Shown piece after piece: positions 12,713-13,600 of a stretch of DNA of 13,600 bases (positions are counted from its first letter, which is position 1; each line of letters opens with the position of its first letter). The position numbers were made by a program, and so were the translations under genes. The DNA comes from Deltaproteobacteria bacterium (GTDB taxonomy: Bacteria; Desulfobacterota; Desulfobacteria; Desulfobacterales; ETH-SRB1). Location of the stretch: NCBI GenBank assembly GCA_030262795.1, contig JAJSZO010000003.1, positions 1 to 13,600 on the forward strand, in the 5' to 3' direction. The notes under the pieces are model-generated. The model worked only from the letters and a program-made list of their open reading frames with translations. It was not told the DNA's origin and ran no database searches.

Positions 12713-13588
12713 TTACTGTTTTATATCACGATGTGTAATTCCAACCTGCTTACCTTGTTTATCAATATGTTCATATATATTCCGTGCAATAGTGACAGAA
12801 CGATGCCTACCACCTGTGCAACCAACTGCAACGCTTAAATATGCCTTTCCTTCTTTTTCATATAAAGGAATTAAATAATCAAGCAAATCCAGATACTTCT
12901 CAAGAAATATAGGGGTTTCTTTATTATTCAAAACAAAATTTTTAACCTCTTCAGCTTCACCATCTAAATCTTTCAGTTCAGGCACAAAATACGGATTTGC
13001 AAGAAAACGGACATCTATAATAAGATCAGCGCCATGAGGTATACCGTATTTAAAACCAAATGATTGGATATTTATCTTCATTAGTGATAGTTTTTTGTTT
13101 TTCTGCGCAATATCAAAAATAACGGACTTAAGTTCATGAATATTATATTGAGAAGTATTGATAACTCTATCGACTTTTTCTCTAAGGCCTTTCAATTGCT
13201 CCTTCTCCGCTTTTATCCCATCAAGAAGGCTTTTGTTCTGGGATAAAGGGTGGTGTCTTCTTGTTTGACTGTAACGCTGTAATAATATTTTTTCATCTGC
13301 CTCAAGAAAAAGTATTTCAAAATTGTATCCTTTTTGCCTGATGGATTCTAAAACAGATGAATATTTGGCAAGAAATCCTTTCTCGCGCAGATCCATTACA
13401 AAGGCAAGTCCTGCAACTTCAGAAGCGTGTTCCTCTATCGGCAGTTCCAGAAACTTAGGAAGAAGATCAACCGGCATGTTGTCTACACAATAAAACTCAG
13501 CATCCTCAAATGCTGCAATTGCAGTACTTTTGCCGGAACCTGAAAGCCCTGTAATAATAATTAGTTTCAGGTTTTTCAATCTTGTCAA
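12713..13588 (-). CDS. rapZ: RNase adapter / nucleotide-binding protein RapZ (YvcJ family)
   Basis: RapZ-family proteins are P-loop NTPases. In E. coli RapZ directs RNase E to the sRNA GlmZ and senses glucosamine-6-phosphate; in other phyla the role is less clear. The Walker A GLSGSGKST is at 14-22, followed by the family motif FYCVDNMPVDLLP (32-44) and SQTRRHHPL (107-115). The C-terminal domain has SFGFKYG-PHGAD (176-188), DVRFLANPYF (192-201) and the hallmark GCTGGRHRSV (256-265). At 291 aa it is full length. The proposed TTG start (13586-13588) sits behind a weak GGTGAT, and the frame stays open to the window edge, so the true start could lie just outside. It is the most upstream gene of the minus-strand cluster seen here. 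Confidence 0.93.
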   Translation of the reverse strand: MTRLKNLKLIIITGLSGSGKSTAIAAFEDAEFYCVDNMPVDLLPKFLELPIEEHASEVAGLAFVMDLREKGFLAKYSSVLESIRQKGYNFEILFLEADEKILLQRYSQTRRHHPLSQNKSLLDGIKAEKEQLKGLREKVDRVINTSQYNIHELKSVIFDIAQKNKKLSLMKINIQSFGFKYGIPHGADLIIDVRFLANPYFVPELKDLDGEAEEVKNFVLNNKETPIFLEKYLDLLDYLIPLYEKEGKAYLSVAVGCTGGRHRSVTIARNIYEHIDKQGKQVGITHRDIKQ

Positions 13589-13600
13589 ATTATCACCATA

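Overview
The window reads as a chromosomal housekeeping segment of a moderately AT-rich Gram-negative bacterium, most likely a Desulfobacterota (sulfate-reducer-type deltaproteobacterium, perhaps Desulfobacterales). This is inferred from the mix of genes: lon-tsaB, short-form psd with pssA, leuB-asd, FolE2, a RapZ/EIIA-Man pair and gap-tpiA-secG-tRNA-Leu. The intergenic spaces are also unusually rich in heptanucleotide repeats and fold-back elements. Nothing in the sequence fixes the genus.

Left part, all on + (1-7169): the 3' end of lon (protease), tsaB (t6A tRNA modification), psd and pssA overlapping by 4 nt (phosphatidylethanolamine synthesis), leuB (leucine), asd (lysine/threonine/methionine), greA and rpoZ (RNA polymerase accessories), and folE2 (first step of folate/pterin synthesis). 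Then dacB (PBP4-type peptidase, -) converges on folE2 with 4 nt between stop codons. An MFS transporter (+) diverges from dacB and ends at a bidirectional terminator. Right part, all on - (9630-13588), in transcription order: rapZ, a mannose-family PTS EIIA, gap, tpiA, secG and tRNA-Leu(GAG).

The genes are ordinary; the spacers between them are not. Four spacers carry arrays of 7-bp units (NNTTAGC, CGGTTNN or AAGTATT types) lying at or just after a stop codon, two of them with opposed copies forming long inverted repeats. The array between tsaB and psd encloses 26 intact codons that look like the C-terminus of a four-helix-bundle (23S rRNA intervening-sequence-type) protein. This suggests the arrays mark a decayed insertion cassette. 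The greA leader holds a 21-bp-arm inverted repeat and a 24-bp exact copy of the rpoZ 3' end. A 149-bp MITE-like element with 21-bp terminal inverted repeats and a perfect 8-bp target duplication separates tpiA from secG, and a different REP-like palindrome lies upstream of leuB.

Other points: LeuB carries a Lys-Tyr pair at the position that gives NADP preference in isocitrate dehydrogenase. pgk is absent from between gap and tpiA. The secG-tRNA-Leu(GAG) linkage is the same as in E. coli (secG-leuU).
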